Assembly: GCA_028551475.1 (NCBI GenBank)
Contig: CM052356.1
Location: 12,489,884-12,553,883, forward strand
Direction: 5' to 3'
DNA length: 64,000 nucleotides
From: Casuarina equisetifolia
Lineage: Eukaryota > Streptophyta > Magnoliopsida > Fagales > Casuarinaceae
The translations under genes and the position numbers were made by a program. This document shows positions 11,340-23,538 of this stretch, one piece after another (the stretch's first letter is position 1; every line of letters begins with the position of its first letter). The notes beneath the pieces are model-generated. The model was not told where the DNA came from and searched no databases. It was given only the letters and a program-made list of their open reading frames with translations.

Positions 11340-14300
11340 AAGGCAATATGGACCATTAACTTGGAATGAAGTAGCTTGAAATGAGCAGAGGAAAGACCTT
11401 TGGTGAAGATGTTTACAGGCTGATTAATGGATGAGATGAACTGGAGATAGAGTTAATCATGATGAGGCATTCTCAAACAAAATGAAAGTCAATCTCAATG
11501 TGCTTGGTATGAACATGGAAAACTAGATTGGTAATCAAATAGAGGGCAAACATGTTGTTGCACCAGAGTGTTAGAGGCTATGGGTGGAAAAGTGTGGAGA
11601 TCACAAAGAAGATATTCAATTCATATGAGTTCAATAGTGGTGTCAACCAAGGATTTGTCTTCAACTTCAATGCTGGAGCGAGTGACGGTGTGTTGCCTAC
11701 GAGAACTCTAGGAGATAAGATTTTGACCAAGGTAGATGTAAAAACCTCCCATTGAGCATCAACCATCATGGTTGTTAACCCAACTGACATCAAAGAATGC
11801 ATGGAGTGATGTGGAGGGGTCACAAGTAAGAAAATGACCAAGCTGGGGAGTAGTAGTCAAGTAGTGAAGGATGCATTTCACCATTTGCCAATGCATAGTG
11901 GTAGGATAGTGGAGGAACTAACAAGTTGTGTTGACAGAGTAGGCAATGTCTGGCCAAGTGACAGTGAGGTACTATAGAACACCAATGATGTTGTGATAAA
12001 GGGTGGAATTAGCTAAAGGTTCCCCAAAGTACACGAAGAGGGGTTCATCGATCGAGCACAAAATGGAGATAGCCTTAACATTGCTCATCTTAAAGCAAGT
12101 TAAGATACCTAGACTAAACTTGGCCTAATGGAGAATGAGGCCACTAGTAGTGGGTTGAACTTCAATCCTAAGAAAGTAGTGGATAAGACCCAGATTCTTA
12201 AGAGCAAACTTATGATGAAGTGCCTATAAAAGAACAAAGAACGATACCTGTAGAAAGCCAATGAGGAAAATATCATCCATATAAACGAGGATGAAACTAT
12301 ACTGCGGGGTGTGGAGCATAATAGTGAGGTGTTTACTAGGGAGATCACAAAGCCTAGAGAAATAAAAAAATGAGCTCAATTGTTGGTACTAGGCACATGG
12401 CATCTGCTTTAGGCCATATAGAGAGTGGTATAGGTGGCAAACATGGCAAGATCGTTCAGGGTCAATAAAGCCTTAGAATTGTTCTGTGTAGACGACCTCA
12501 AATAAATGACCATAGGAGAAGGCATTGGAAACATCCAGTTGGCTAATGGGCCAGTCACAAGAGTAGGCCAAGGCAAGTACAATGTGAACGGTGATAGGCT
12601 TCGCCACAGGGATGAAGGTTTCGATGTAATTAATATCTTCCTTATGATGAAAGCCCTTAGCAACAAGACAAGCCTTAAAGCAGCCTAGTGAACCATCATA
12701 TTTAAGCTTGACCTTGTAGATTCACTTACAGCCAATAGGTTTGATGCCAAAAGGAAAAGGAACCAAGGCCCAAATACCATTGTGTAGAAGAGCTGTGTAC
12801 TTAATAGCCATAACATCACGCTAGTGAGCTTCCTGAAAAACCTTAGAGTAGATAGTGGGTTTAAGGTAGGGTGGGGTGGAGGTAATGAGGGCAATGGTAT
12901 GGTCATGGGTGAAATGACGATCAGTGATGGTGCCATCTTGGAGGCAAGTCACTAGGCGAGGGTAGTGGAGGAAAAGCAAGAGGACTGGGGGAAGGTAGAA
13001 AGACAATAGAGTCTAGGGTAGGGTCCGAAGGTGGAAAGTCATCTGTTGGGGGGAGGATGATAGAGAGCCAAACATAAGAGGTAGGGGAATTGGGACCAAT
13101 GGTAAAGGAGAATCGAGTGAAGGGGAGCCAAATAAAGGAGTAGGGGAGGAAGATATATGGTGGTAGGGAAAGCTCTCCTTATGAAACATTGCATTGGTAG
13201 TGATGTAGATGTAGTTATTGATAGGGCAATAGTAGCAGTAACTACAGTGCCTAAGAGGATAGCCAAGGAAAATGCAGGCATCAGAGTAGGGAGCAAGTTT
13301 ATGGGGAACATATAGGCGAAGGTAAGGAAAAACCACACAATTAAAGACTCAGAGATGAGTAATATTGAGAGGTTGGTGAAATAGGGTTTGCATGGAGAGA
13401 GATTGTGAAGGATAGAGTGCGAAGGTAGTTTATGAGAAAGATGATAGTTTCAAAGGTGAAGTTCCAAAAATGAGAGTGAACAGCAACCTAGGTCATTAAG
13501 GTGAGACCCATTTCAATGATATGTTATTGTATGTGTTTAGCAACATCATTCTAAAATGAGGAATAAGGATAGGAGACTTGCTGATGAATACTAATAGGCT
13601 GGAGATAAGTGTGAAAGGCCTTAAAGAGGAAATCTAAAACACCATGACATTGGAGTTAGGTTTCAACAAACGTGTGAAAGGTAATGAAAATTGTGAGAAA
13701 TTAAGAACATGTGTGAAATGAATAAAATAAGGTAAAACGAGAAAAATTATCAATGAAATAGACATAAAATTTATTTTTATTAGTGCACTTAATAGGGGAA
13801 GGACCCTATACATTAAAATGAACAAGTTGCAAAGAGTGACTCGACCTAGAGGGGAAGTGTAAGGAACACGACTGGACTCCAAAAGACAAACCAAAACATG
13901 CAAAAATGGATGATCTAAATAATGGTGTCAAAGGAGATGATTGGTATGAGACACCAAAAAAGCATGAAGAGACACATCAAACAACTCGAGATAATAGAGA
14001 CCATCATCAAGTGTTCTGTGGAGGCTAATCTAGCTTGTGAGACAAGAGATTGCCCAAAAAAAATGGCAAAAAAGATAAAATAGCAATTATTGTCTAACAT
14101 GAACTTAGATACTGATAAAAGATTTTTTTTGTGATGGAAGGGATAACTAAAGCATTGTGTAACTAAAAAGAAAAGGTGTGAAGATTACTTGTATGAATGG
14201 TGGGGACAAACACACCATCACCCACCATGAGTTATTAAGTATTGGTGTAAGGGGTGACACTAGAAAAGGTAGCGAAGGTCGATGACATAATGGGAGGCCT

Positions 14301-14735
14301 CTAAGTCATGGTGCCAAGATGCGGCATCTGAGGTAGATGGGGGAAGGATAGGGGGACCATAATGAGAGATGGGAGGGGGAAGTTATGTGTAGTGGGCCTT
14401 AGGTGGGTAGTATGAAAGGGTGGGGTTGGGATAGGTTATATGGGCCTAAGGGGTGCAATTGGTAGGGGGGCTAAAAGTAGGGTTAAAACGCTCCCGACAA
14501 GTGGACACATGGTGGTAGTAAGGCTTATTGTGTTGGCAGCTTCATGAATTATTACGATAGGGCTAGGACATGTTAGGCAAGCTAGGGAGAAGCACATTTG
14601 AGTTAGGTGGGCTACAAAAGGTGCAGACTAGTGTGGGCTTATGCACGCACCTGGGCTTGGGCTTAAGTTAGTGTGAGCTAAGAAGGTTAAACCCAAGTGC
14701 GGGTTCACATGACCCACGAGTTAACGTAAGTTCAC
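11340..14735 (-). pseudogene. Copia gag end and pol relic: zinc knuckle, integrase, RT, RNase H
   Basis: The minus strand in three frames shows the copia order. A degraded zinc knuckle (CQHNKPYYHHVSTC) lies near 14500-14540. An integrase core with LQLVHFNV and YFIDNFSRFT (Asp to Asn) is near 13730-13840. The integrase tail VFPYLRLYVPHKL...CIFLGYP is near 13240-13336. RT has QLDVSNAFSYGHLFE near 12490-12550, SLYGLKQMPCA near 12395-12440 and the YMDD box at 12272-12283. RNase H has [14 protein letters not shown] and [10 protein letters not shown] near 11470-11570, then a NIFTKGLSSA-like end near 11400. Many stops and frame changes make it inactive. Confidence 0.85.
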
Positions 14736-16130
14736 TGATAACTCTATTTTTATAAAGTTATTTTACCTAATTTAAATAATAAATTCTCTAATGTTTGTGA
14801 CAAAATATTTGAATTCCTCTTTATTTACTTAAATTTGTCTTGTTTATGTAGCATAAGGAGGCATGAAGAAAAAGAACAAGCATGGAGAACCTGGTACTTA
14901 TTATATGGCAGAAGATGGTCAAATTATCAAGGTGAAGGAAATCAAGATGGGCTTGGGCTTGGGCTTTGGATAATTGTTATTAGATTTTTATTGTTATTAT
15001 TTTTTAAAATAATTAGAAAACCTAGTCCTATTAGGAGTCCAAAGCCTAATTAATATAGAAGTCTAAAACCCAATTGTATTGGGAATCCAAAACCTAATGC
15101 TATTAGGATTAGGAGAAAGTTCTAGATCCCATACCCTATATAAAAGAGGAGCCCTGCATAGAAGAGAGGGGGAAGCAAGAGAGAAAAGAAGTTGTCGTTG
15201 AAACCAAGGAGGAAATTAAGCACAACTCAAGAAAAAGGCCAAGAATTCAAGATTCAACTCAAGAGAGAGGCCAAGAATTCAAGATTTCTTGAAGAGAAGA
15301 CAAAAAGGGTGACAGACTTCTTGTTCTTGGATTCAAGATGCCTTCTTTGTTTCTTATTATTGTTCTTCCTCATTATTTCATTATGTTCTAAACTTCTTTT
15401 GTTAGAGCGAAGATGTAGCCTAACTATGATGATGTGAATCCTATAAGTTTTATGTTTTGCAAGATAGTTTATTTATGTGAGTTATATATTATTATGCTTA
15501 ATGCTTTTAAATGATTGGCCACCACTTGAATGATTTGATGTGTATGTTAGAGACTGAAAGGTAATAATATGCAATTGCTTCTTATAATATATAACAATGA
15601 ATTAAATATGGATAGACATATACCATGTTATTTGTGTGACTTTTGGTGATAAGATGATCGAAAGATTTATTGTAAACCAGGAATATTCACAGATCCTAAT
15701 GCATTTGGTTTGTTTCAATTCACATATAGAGATATAGTGAATTAATGAACTAAATAGGTTTACTATACCTAGACATAGGATAGTAAATAAATTAGGAAAT
15801 TCCGCCATCACATAGATAATATCATTCTTGCAGGCATAAACTATGGAAATTCATATCTAGTAGTTATGGTGAAATCGGAAGCTCTAACATGTGTCTCATC
15901 TTGATTTTTCCTACTTGGATTCAATTTTAATTAGTTTTGGGTTTTTGTTTTAGAAATTTTAAATTTTAATTCATCTTCAACAATATTTTGATTTGCTAGA
16001 TAAATTTTAGGATTAATTCATCATTAGTACTTAATTAGTTTAGTATTCACCAATCTTCGTGGGACGATATCTTTCTTATCATTATATTACTTGTTCGACA
16101 TGTTCACTTGCATTTAAATTTCACCGAACA
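14736..16130 (+). repeat. 5' LTR of the Athila-type element
   Basis: 1,395 bp, starting TGATAACTC and ending ACCGAACA. A TATATAAA box lies at 15137-15144, a plausible U3 promoter. Short open frames inside it recur identically in the 3' LTR and are not genes. Diverged relatives of this LTR occur at 39555-40395, 55823-57030 and 60467-61611. Confidence 0.94.
15137..15144 (+). promoter_or_regulatory. LTR TATA box
   Basis: TATATAAA about 400 bp into the 5' LTR, followed by AGAGGAG. The same box is at 22543-22550 in the 3' LTR. It is the only strong core-promoter match in the LTR. Confidence 0.5.
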
Positions 16131-16136
16131 AGTTTT

Positions 16137-16155
16137 TGGCGCCGTTGCCGGGGAT
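16137..16155 (+). other. Primer-binding site (tRNA-Asp)
   Basis: TGGCGCCGTTGCCGGGGAT, six bases after the LTR, is complementary to the 3' end of plant tRNA-Asp(GUC) including its CCA. It is diagnostic for Athila-like elements. A truncated copy (up to GCCGG) follows the LTR at 61617-61632. Confidence 0.9.
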
Positions 16156-16365
16156 TGGTTGTTTTAGTACTCATTAATATTAATACCAAATAATTCTAAG
16201 TTTAATCTAGTTTTTATTTTCTTTTTAAAAAAAACGATTTTTTTTGTTTTGTTAGATTTTATTTTTGCTTTGCTTTATTATTGTTATTTTTACATTAAAA
16301 AAATTAATTAAAAAAATCAATCATTTTTTTTTAGTTGCTACTTTTCAGGATTGTTACAGACGTGC

Positions 16366-18969
16366 ATGACCCGTAGCCAAAGAGAACAACTTGTTAATCT
16401 TGACCCAGAAATTGAACGCACAGTCAGAAAGCAACGAAAGGAGCTAAGAGAACAAAGAAGTGAAGCTACAAAAATGGCAGAGAATGATGATCCACGCAAG
16501 ATTCTAAAAGAATATGTTGCACCAACAGTTCAGGGTGCCACATCAAGCATCAAAAGGCCTGCAATTCAAGCAAACAACTTTGAAATCAAGCCCGCACTCA
16601 TTCAGATGCTTCAAAATTCTGTGCAATTTTATGAGCTACCAAATGATGATCCAAATGCTCACATTGATGCTTTTCTTGAAATCTGTGACATGATTAAATA
16701 CAATAGGGTCACAGATGATGTTGTTAGATTAAGGCTATTCCCATTTTCTTTAAGAGACAAAGCTAAAAGTTAGCTTTCTTCTCTTCCTGCAGGATCAATT
16801 ACAACATGGGATGATTTGGCTCAGAAATTTCTTAGTAAGTTCTTTCCTCCAGCAAAATCTGCAAAAATGCGTAACGATATTACCGCTTTTATGCAAATGG
16901 AGAATGAATCATTATATGAAGCTTGGGAAAGATTCAAGGAGCTTTTAAGAAAATGTCCACAACATGGACTACCCAAATGGTTACAGGTACAAACTTTTTA
17001 TAATGGGTCTAGTACAAATCTTCATTTTATGCTTGATGCAGCTGCAGGAGGGGCTTTGAACAATAAGACACCAGAAGAAGCATATGATCTTTTGGAGGAA
17101 ATGGCAAACAATAGTTATCAATGGCCTACTGAAAGGCTACCAGTAAGGAAAGCTAGTGGAATTCATGAAGTGGATGCTTTCACTGCAATTTATGCACAGT
17201 TTGATAAACTCAACAAGAAGATAGATAACTTGAATGCTCCAGTCATGAGGATTCAAAACATAGAATGTGATCATTGTGGTGGAGGACATGCGAGCATAGA
17301 GTGTCAGTTAGATAACACCTTTACTCAGGGTAGTGAAGATGCTAATTATGTTAGAAATTCAAGTAGGCCACAAAATAATCCATACTCCAACACTTACAAT
17401 CCGGGATGGCGTAACCACCCAAATTTTTCATGGAGTAATTCTAATGCAATGAGGCCACCACCAGGGTTTAGGCAACCAGAAGAAAAGAAGCCTAATTTAG
17501 AGGAAATGGTTGCCAAGATGTTACAGAACAACGAAACAAGAATGCAAAACCAAGAAGCTTCAATTCAAAATTTAGAGGTGCAAATAGGTCAGTTGGCTAA
17601 TATGATTTCTAGAAGACAACAAGGTTCCTTGCCTAGCAGCACAGAGAAGAATCCTATAGAAGATGCTAAGGCAATAAACCTAAGAAATGGCAAACAAGTG
17701 GGAAAAAATGACGTTGAGAAGGGAAGTGTCAGGGATAAGGAAGAAAATGTTAGCATGCAGCCTGAGGAGGCAACCAAGAGAACATTATTCCCTGATAATC
17801 CCAAGCCTTATGTGCCTCCAGTTCCATTTCCTCAGAGACTCCAGCAACATAAAATAGATAAGCAGTTTTCTAAATTTTTTTATGTATTTAAAAAATTGCA
17901 TATTAACATTCCTTTTGCAGATGCATTGGCTCAAATGCCCAGTTATGCAAAATTTCTTAAGGAGATATTGAAAAACAAAAGGAAGCTAGAAGAGTATGAA
18001 ACCGTGAAGCTAACTGAAGAATGCTCAGCCATCTTACAAAACAAACTGCCTCCAAAATTAAAAGATCTAAGGAGTTTTACAATTCCTTGTACTATTGGAG
18101 ATTCTCACTTTGATAAGGCATTATGTGATTTAGGAGCCAATATTAATCTAATGCCTTTTTCTATTTTCAGAAAATTAGGAATGGGTGAAGTGAAGCCAAC
18201 CACAATGTCCCTACAATTGGCTGATCGATCAATCAAATATCCAAGGGGCATTATTGAAGATGTATTGGTGAAAGTTGACAAATTTATCTTTCCTGCAGAT
18301 TTTATAGTACTTGACATGGAGGAAGACCTTGAGGTACCACTTATCTTAGGTCGACCTTTTCTAGCAACAGGAAGAGCTCTAATTGATGTACAACAAGGGA
18401 AGTTAATCTTAAGAGTTCAAAATGATTCTGTCACTTTTAATGTTTTTACTGTTATGAAACATCCTTCTGATGATAGTTCTTGCTTTAAGGTTAAGACAAT
18501 TGATAAGTTTGTGAATAAGATCTTTCAGGAAAAAGCTTTTAAGGATCCACTTGAAGCATGCTTGGTTCACCCAAAGAATGAGGAAATTAAAAGTGAAGAG
18601 ATACAGGAGTATGCCAATCTCATGGAAGCAAATCCACCATATTCACAACAAAAGGCAACAAAGTTTGAGGAGTTGAGACAACACATGACAAAACCTAAGC
18701 CATCGATTGAAGAGCCTCCAACTCTTGAACTCAAGCCCTTACCTTCCCATTTGAAATATGTTTATTTAGATGAAGTTTCTACTTTACCAGTAATCATATC
18801 TTCTTCTTTGACAGAATCAATGGAAGAGAAACTACTTCGAGTGTTGAAAGAGCATAAGGGAGCAATTGGATGGAAAATAGCTGATATCAAGGGAATTAGT
18901 CCTTCACTCTACATGCACAAGATTTTGATGGAAGAGCAGTACAAAGCTACTATTCAACCTCGGAGGTGA
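16366..18969 (+). pseudogene. Athila-type gag and protease (two premature stops)
   Basis: One frame from ATG 16366 (MTRSQREQL) to TGA 18967-18969. A TAG at 16771-16773 stands where related copies have Trp, between RDKAKS and LSSLPAG. Gag features are YELPNDDPNAHIDAFLEICD, the capsid-like central region, and a CX2CX3HX4C zinc knuckle near 17266-17310 (CDHCGGGHASIEC). A Q/N-rich linker follows, then a retropepsin-like protease whose active-site DLGA is at 18127-18138 (CDLGANINLMP) and whose flap-side VPLILGRPFL follows. The final TGA replaces an expected Arg codon just before LNPKMQEVV of RT. Both stops are single transitions. Confidence 0.85.
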
Positions 18970-20396
18970 TTGAATCCAAAGATGCAAGAAGTGGTGAAGG
19001 CTGAGGTAATCAAGTTACTTGATGCATGGATCATTTATCCCATCTCAGACAGTCCTTGGGTAAGTCCTGTACAAGTTGTGCCAAAGAAAGGAGGTATGAC
19101 TGTTCAAAGAAATGATAATAATGAACTGATTCCAACTAGGACAGTTACTGGATGGCGTGTGTGTATAGATTATAGAAAATTGAATGATGCCACGAGAAAA
19201 GATCATTTCCCTTTACCATTTATTGATCAAATGTTAGAAAGACTTACAAGACATGAATTTTATTGCTTTCTTTATGGGTATTCAGGGTATAATCAAATTT
19301 ACATTGCACCAGAAGATCAAGAGAAAACCACTTTCACTTGTCCTTATGGTACCTTTGCTTTTAGAAGATGCCCTTTGGTCTTTGTAATGCACCAACAACT
19401 TTTCAGAGATGCATGATGGCCATTTTTTCTGATATGGTTGAAAATTTTATTGAAATTTTCATGGATGATTTTTCTATATTTGGCTCATCATTTGACATTT
19501 GTTTAAATAATTTAGCAAAAGTCTTACAAAGGTGTGAGGAGACTAACCTTGTGTTGAATTGGGAGAAGTGTCATTTTATGGTGCAGGAAGGAATAGTGCT
19601 TGGGCATAAGATATCCAAAAAAGGACTAGAGGTTGATCGAGCTAAAGTGGAGGTCATTGCAAAATTGCCCCCACCAACATCAGTGAGACTTGTTAGAGGA
19701 TTTTTAGGGCATGCAGGATTTTATAGGCGATTCATAAAAGATTTTTCTAAAATCACTAGACCTCTTTCAAGTTTGTTGGTTAAAGATGTGAAATATAACT
19801 TTTCTGATGAATGTTTGCAGGCTTTTAATACTTTAAAGGAAAAGTTAATATCAGCACCAATCATGGCAGTACCAGAATGGGACTTACCTTTTGAGCTAAT
19901 GTGTGATGCTAGTGATTTTGCAGTAGGAGCTGTTTTGGGACAACGGAAGAATGAAGTTTTTCAAACCATCTACTATGCCAGTCGAACATTATCAGGTGCA
20001 CAATTAAATTATTCAACAACAGAAAAAGAACTTTTGGTTGTAGTATTTGCTTTTGATAAATTCCGTTCTTATCTAATTGGTTCCAAAGTTATTGTTTATT
20101 CTGACCACTCAGCTCTTAAGTATCTACTTGAAAAGAAAGAATCAAAACCTAGGTTAATCAGGTGGATTCTCTTGCTACAAGAGTTTGATTTGGAGATCAA
20201 GGATAAGAAAGGGACTGAGAATCTAGTTGCAGATCATTTGTCCAGAATTCCCAATCTGAAGGAAAAAGCTCAACCAATTATGGAAGAATTTCCTGATGAA
20301 AATATTTTTGCACTCCAATCCATCCAAATTCCCTGGTATGCTGATTTTGTCAATTATTTGGTAAATTGCGGTCTCGATGGTCTGGCCCTTTCATAG
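18970..20396 (+). pseudogene. Athila-type reverse transcriptase and RNase H (frameshifted)
   Basis: RT begins with LNPKMQEVVKAEV and continues in the gag frame to about 19367. A missing A before TGCCCTTTGG then moves the rest into the next frame (19368-20396). The conserved VCIDYRKLND, the catalytic FMDD (19458-19469) and [12 protein letters not shown] are present. RNase H follows with [18 protein letters not shown], the TEKELL motif and [10 protein letters not shown]. The frame then reads [11 protein letters not shown] and stops shortly after ADFVNYLV, where the integrase zinc finger should start. So polymerase active-site residues survive, but the protein cannot be made without correcting a shift and two upstream stops. 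Confidence 0.85.
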
Positions 20397-20536
20397 TCAC
20401 TAAGGTATTCCCATATGGAGCAATAGAAGTTGCAAATGACACCCAAGGCACATTTAAGGTGAATGGTCAACATCTGAAGCCTTACTTCGAGGGAGTTAAC
20501 ATGCAGAAGACTACCCTTGATCTTCTCCCTCCTTGA
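20360..20536 (+). pseudogene. C-terminal remnant of integrase after an internal deletion
   Basis: In a frame different from RNase H, the sequence reads [20 protein letters not shown], then an NGQHLKPY motif, ending at TGA 20534-20536. This is the C-terminal tail of Athila-group integrase. The HHCC zinc finger and the whole DDE core that should precede it are absent, so RNase H is fused almost directly to the tail at about 20355-20362. Confidence 0.85.
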
Positions 20537-22127
20537 ATAATAACTTTGAAGATAGTTTGGCTGAAAACTATAAAACAAGTGCTTCTTGGGAGGCAACCCA
20601 AGCATTGTGTTCATTTTGTTGTTGGAAGTTTTGTCACCACCATCTCCTCAAAGCTCTATGTGGATATGACCTACAATCAGGGGAGTATTCTCATTCCTTT
20701 TACTTTTATTTTTACTTTCTTTTCTTTTTGCATTGAGGACAATGCTTCATTCAAGTTTGGGGGTAGGGAAAGAACCTTTGTCATAAATCTGATTAAAAAA
20801 AAAAAATTCTTATGTCATGATTACATCCCTTATTGTTAATTCTTGGCAATTCTTTGGAAGACAGATTTTGTTCAAACCTACAATTGTGATGTGAGTTAAG
20901 TGTGATTCTGATTCTGTTGATCCATTTATTAAACACTAAAAGTCCTTCATTTTTGAAATTGTGTGTATTTCTAGAGAACATTCATGTGAAGTATGTGATT
21001 TTCTTAGATCTCACCCGGATCTTAGAATTTGTTTGATTTCCTCTTGAGGCGAAATCCTAGGCTGCATCTAATTGAGAAAATGATTTAGGCCATTCTTTGG
21101 ATCGTTTGAGCCTTTCAAGCCAACCCTATTTATTTATCCCCAGTCACCCTGCTGAGCCTTGATTTATATCCATTTTTTTATTTTGACACCCACATATATA
21201 TACCTTTGAGCCTTTGATAAATTATCTTTTCGTCCCGCACCCTTGAACATGTTGATTTTTAGGATATAAGTCTATTTGAGTGAAAGAGAAGTCGAGGGGA
21301 AGGATGTTATATGGGAAGGATATTGATTGCAATGATTATGTAGCATAATAAGTTGCTTTTGTGAATGCCAAAAAAAAAAAAAAAGAAAGAAAGAAAGGAA
21401 ATGCAACATTTGTCTAATAATGGAATTCTCTTATTGCTTATTGTCAAATTCAAGCCACTCAAGGTTTAGAAATTGGCTTTTGCATAGTAGTTGGATGTCA
21501 TCAGCAAGATAAGATTATAATAATTACATTTATAGTCCTACTACTTGCTTTATTATTGCAAGCATGATTGTGACTTTTGTGAGTGTCGAAATCCAAGTGA
21601 AATCAAGTATTTTTGGGAAGAAAGGAATGAGAGAAATGGTGATAGAAAGATCATTTGCGAAAAAAAAAAAGCAAAGAAAGGAAGTGACAAAAGCTCAAAT
21701 TAGATCCTAGAAAGCAATGTGTTCATGGGTGAATTTAGCCTAAATGACTTTCATCTTACCCCTAGTCCAGCCTTACATTACAAGCTTATAAAAGTCCTAT
21801 TGATTCTTGGTTAGATGATTGGCCTACATTAGTGAAGAGAGGAATGAAAAGCAAACCTATGAGGTTTGGTTAAAGATTTTGAGAAATTACATATTAATAT
21901 GGATCTATTTAGAGTGCATATAGTTGAAAAGATAAGGACTCACACATACACACGTGGTTAACATAGTTAAGAGTCTATCTTATCTTATAAAACAATTGTG
22001 GTGTTTAGATGAAAGCTATATTTTTCTTTGAATTGTTAAGTTGAGCAATTATGGAGAATTTTTTTAAAGGGGTTTTGTCTAAAGCATATGCAAATTATTA
22101 CTTTTGCTCGAGGACTAGCAAAATGTT
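20537..22127 (+). other. 3' noncoding region of the Athila-type element
   Basis: 1.6 kb without a credible frame; an env-like gene, present in some Athila members, is not recognisable. It contains a perfect 6-bp stem hairpin (CTTGGG AGGCAA CCCAAG, 20585-20602) and an extra polypurine-like AAGTTTGGGGGTAGGGAA at about 20753-20770. There are also A-rich runs at 21370-21410 and 21659-21670. The hairpin and the first tract are recurring words in plant Ty3/gypsy 3' regions. Confidence 0.65.
20585..20602 (+). other. Conserved hairpin CTTGGG-AGGCAA-CCCAAG
   Basis: Perfect inverted repeat 50 bp after the integrase stop, embedded in GCTTCTTGGGAGGCAACCCA. This word recurs in plant Ty3/gypsy elements downstream of pol. 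Its function (RNA structure or packaging) is not established here. Confidence 0.5.
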
Positions 22128-22141
22128 AAGTTTGGGGGTGT
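22128..22141 (+). other. Polypurine tract
   Basis: AAGTTTGGGGGTGT directly before the 3' LTR, preceded by CTCGAGGACTAGCAAAATG, the usual Athila-type context. It primes plus-strand DNA synthesis. Confidence 0.85.
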
Positions 22142-23533
22142 TGATAACTCTATTTTTATAGAGTTATTTTACCTAATTTAAATAATAAATTCTCTAATGT
22201 TTGTGAGAAAATATTTGAATTCCTCTTTATTTATTTAAATTTGTCTTGTTTATGTAGCATAAGGAGGCATGAAGAAAAAGAACAAGCATGGAGAACCTGG
22301 TACTTATTATATGGCAGAAGATGGTCAAATTATCAAGGTGAAGGAAATCAAGATGGGCTTGGGCTTGGGCTTTGGATAATTGTTATTAGATTTTTATTGT
22401 TATTATTTTTTAAAATAATTAGAAAACCTAGTCCTATTAGGAGTCCAAAGCCTAATTAATATAGAAGTCTAAAACCCAATTGTATTGGGAATCCAAAACC
22501 TAATGCTATTAGGATTAGGAGAAAGTTCTAGATCCCATACCCTATATAAAAGAGGAGTCCTGCATAGAAGAGAGGGGGAAGCAAGAGAGAAAAGAAGTTG
22601 TCGTTGAAACCGAGGAAATTAAGCACAACTCAAGAAAAAGGCCAAGAATTCAAGATTCAACTCAAGAGAGAGGCCAAGAATTCAAGATTTCTTGAAGAGA
22701 AGACAAAAAGGGTGACAGACTTCTTGTTCTTGGATTCAAGATGCCTTCTTTGTTTCTTATTATTGTTCTTCCTCATTATTTCATTATGTTCTAAACTTCT
22801 TTTGTTAGAGCGAAGATGTAGCCTAACTATGATGATGTGAATCCTATAAGTTTTATGTTTTGCAAGATAGTTTATTTATGTGAGTTATATATTATTATGC
22901 TTAATGCTTTTAAATGATTGGCCACCACTTGAATGATTTGATGTGTATGTTAGAGACTGAAAGGTAATAATATGCAATTGCTTCTTATAATATATAACCA
23001 TGAATTAAATATGGATAAACATATACCATGTTATTTGTGTGGCTTTTGGTGATAAGATGATCGAAAGATTTATTGTAAACCAGGAATATTCACATATCCT
23101 AATGCATTTGGTTTGTTTCAATTCACATATAGAGATATAGTGAATTAATGAACTAAATAGGTTTACTATACCTAGACATAGGATAGTAAATAAATTAGGA
23201 AATTCCGCCATCACATAGATAATATCATTCTTGCAGGCATAAACTATGAAAATTCATATCTAGTAGTTATGGTGAAATCGGAAGCTCTAACATGTGTCTC
23301 ATCTTGATTTTTCCTACTTGGATTCAATTTTAATTAGTTTTGGGTTTTTGTTTTAGAAATTTTAAATTTTAATTCATCTTCAACAATATTTTGATTTGCT
23401 AGATAAATTTTAGGATTAATTCATCATTAGTACTTAATTAGTTTAGTATTCACCAATCTTCGTGGGACGATATCTTTCTTATCATTATATTACTTGTTCG
23501 ACATGTTCACTTGCATTTAAATTTCACCGAACA
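22142..23533 (+). repeat. 3' LTR of the Athila-type element
   Basis: 1,392 bp, almost identical to 14736-16130. It differs at nine single bases and lacks 3 bp near 22614. It is followed by TTCAC. It carries the same TATATAAA box at 22543-22550. Confidence 0.94.
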
Positions 23534-23538
23534 TTCAC

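Larger units (their letters stand above)
14736..23533 (+). mobile_element. Athila-type Ty3/gypsy LTR retrotransposon, integrase-deleted
   Basis: 8,798-bp element inserted in the gag-pol region of the copia relic, with target duplication TTCAC at 14731-14735 and 23534-23538. LTRs are 1,395 and 1,392 bp. By eye they differ at 9 substitutions plus one 3-bp indel (about 0.65%), so insertion is recent. The primer-binding site matches the 3' end of plant tRNA-Asp and the polypurine tract is AAGTTTGGGGGTGT, both typical of the Athila group. Gag, protease, RT and RNase H are present but interrupted. Nearly all of integrase is deleted and no env-like frame was recognised in the 1.6 kb before the 3' LTR. 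Confidence 0.93.

Noticed and set aside
14835..15437. Pair of small plus-strand open frames, repeated at 22241-22840
   Set aside because: They lie in the two LTRs of the Athila-type element. Duplication reflects the LTR pair, and the frames have no conserved domain.
16771..18969. Stop codons in the Athila-type gag-pol as programmed readthrough
   Set aside because: They replace expected Trp and Arg codons by single transitions inside domains, not at a gag-pol boundary, so they are simple lesions.
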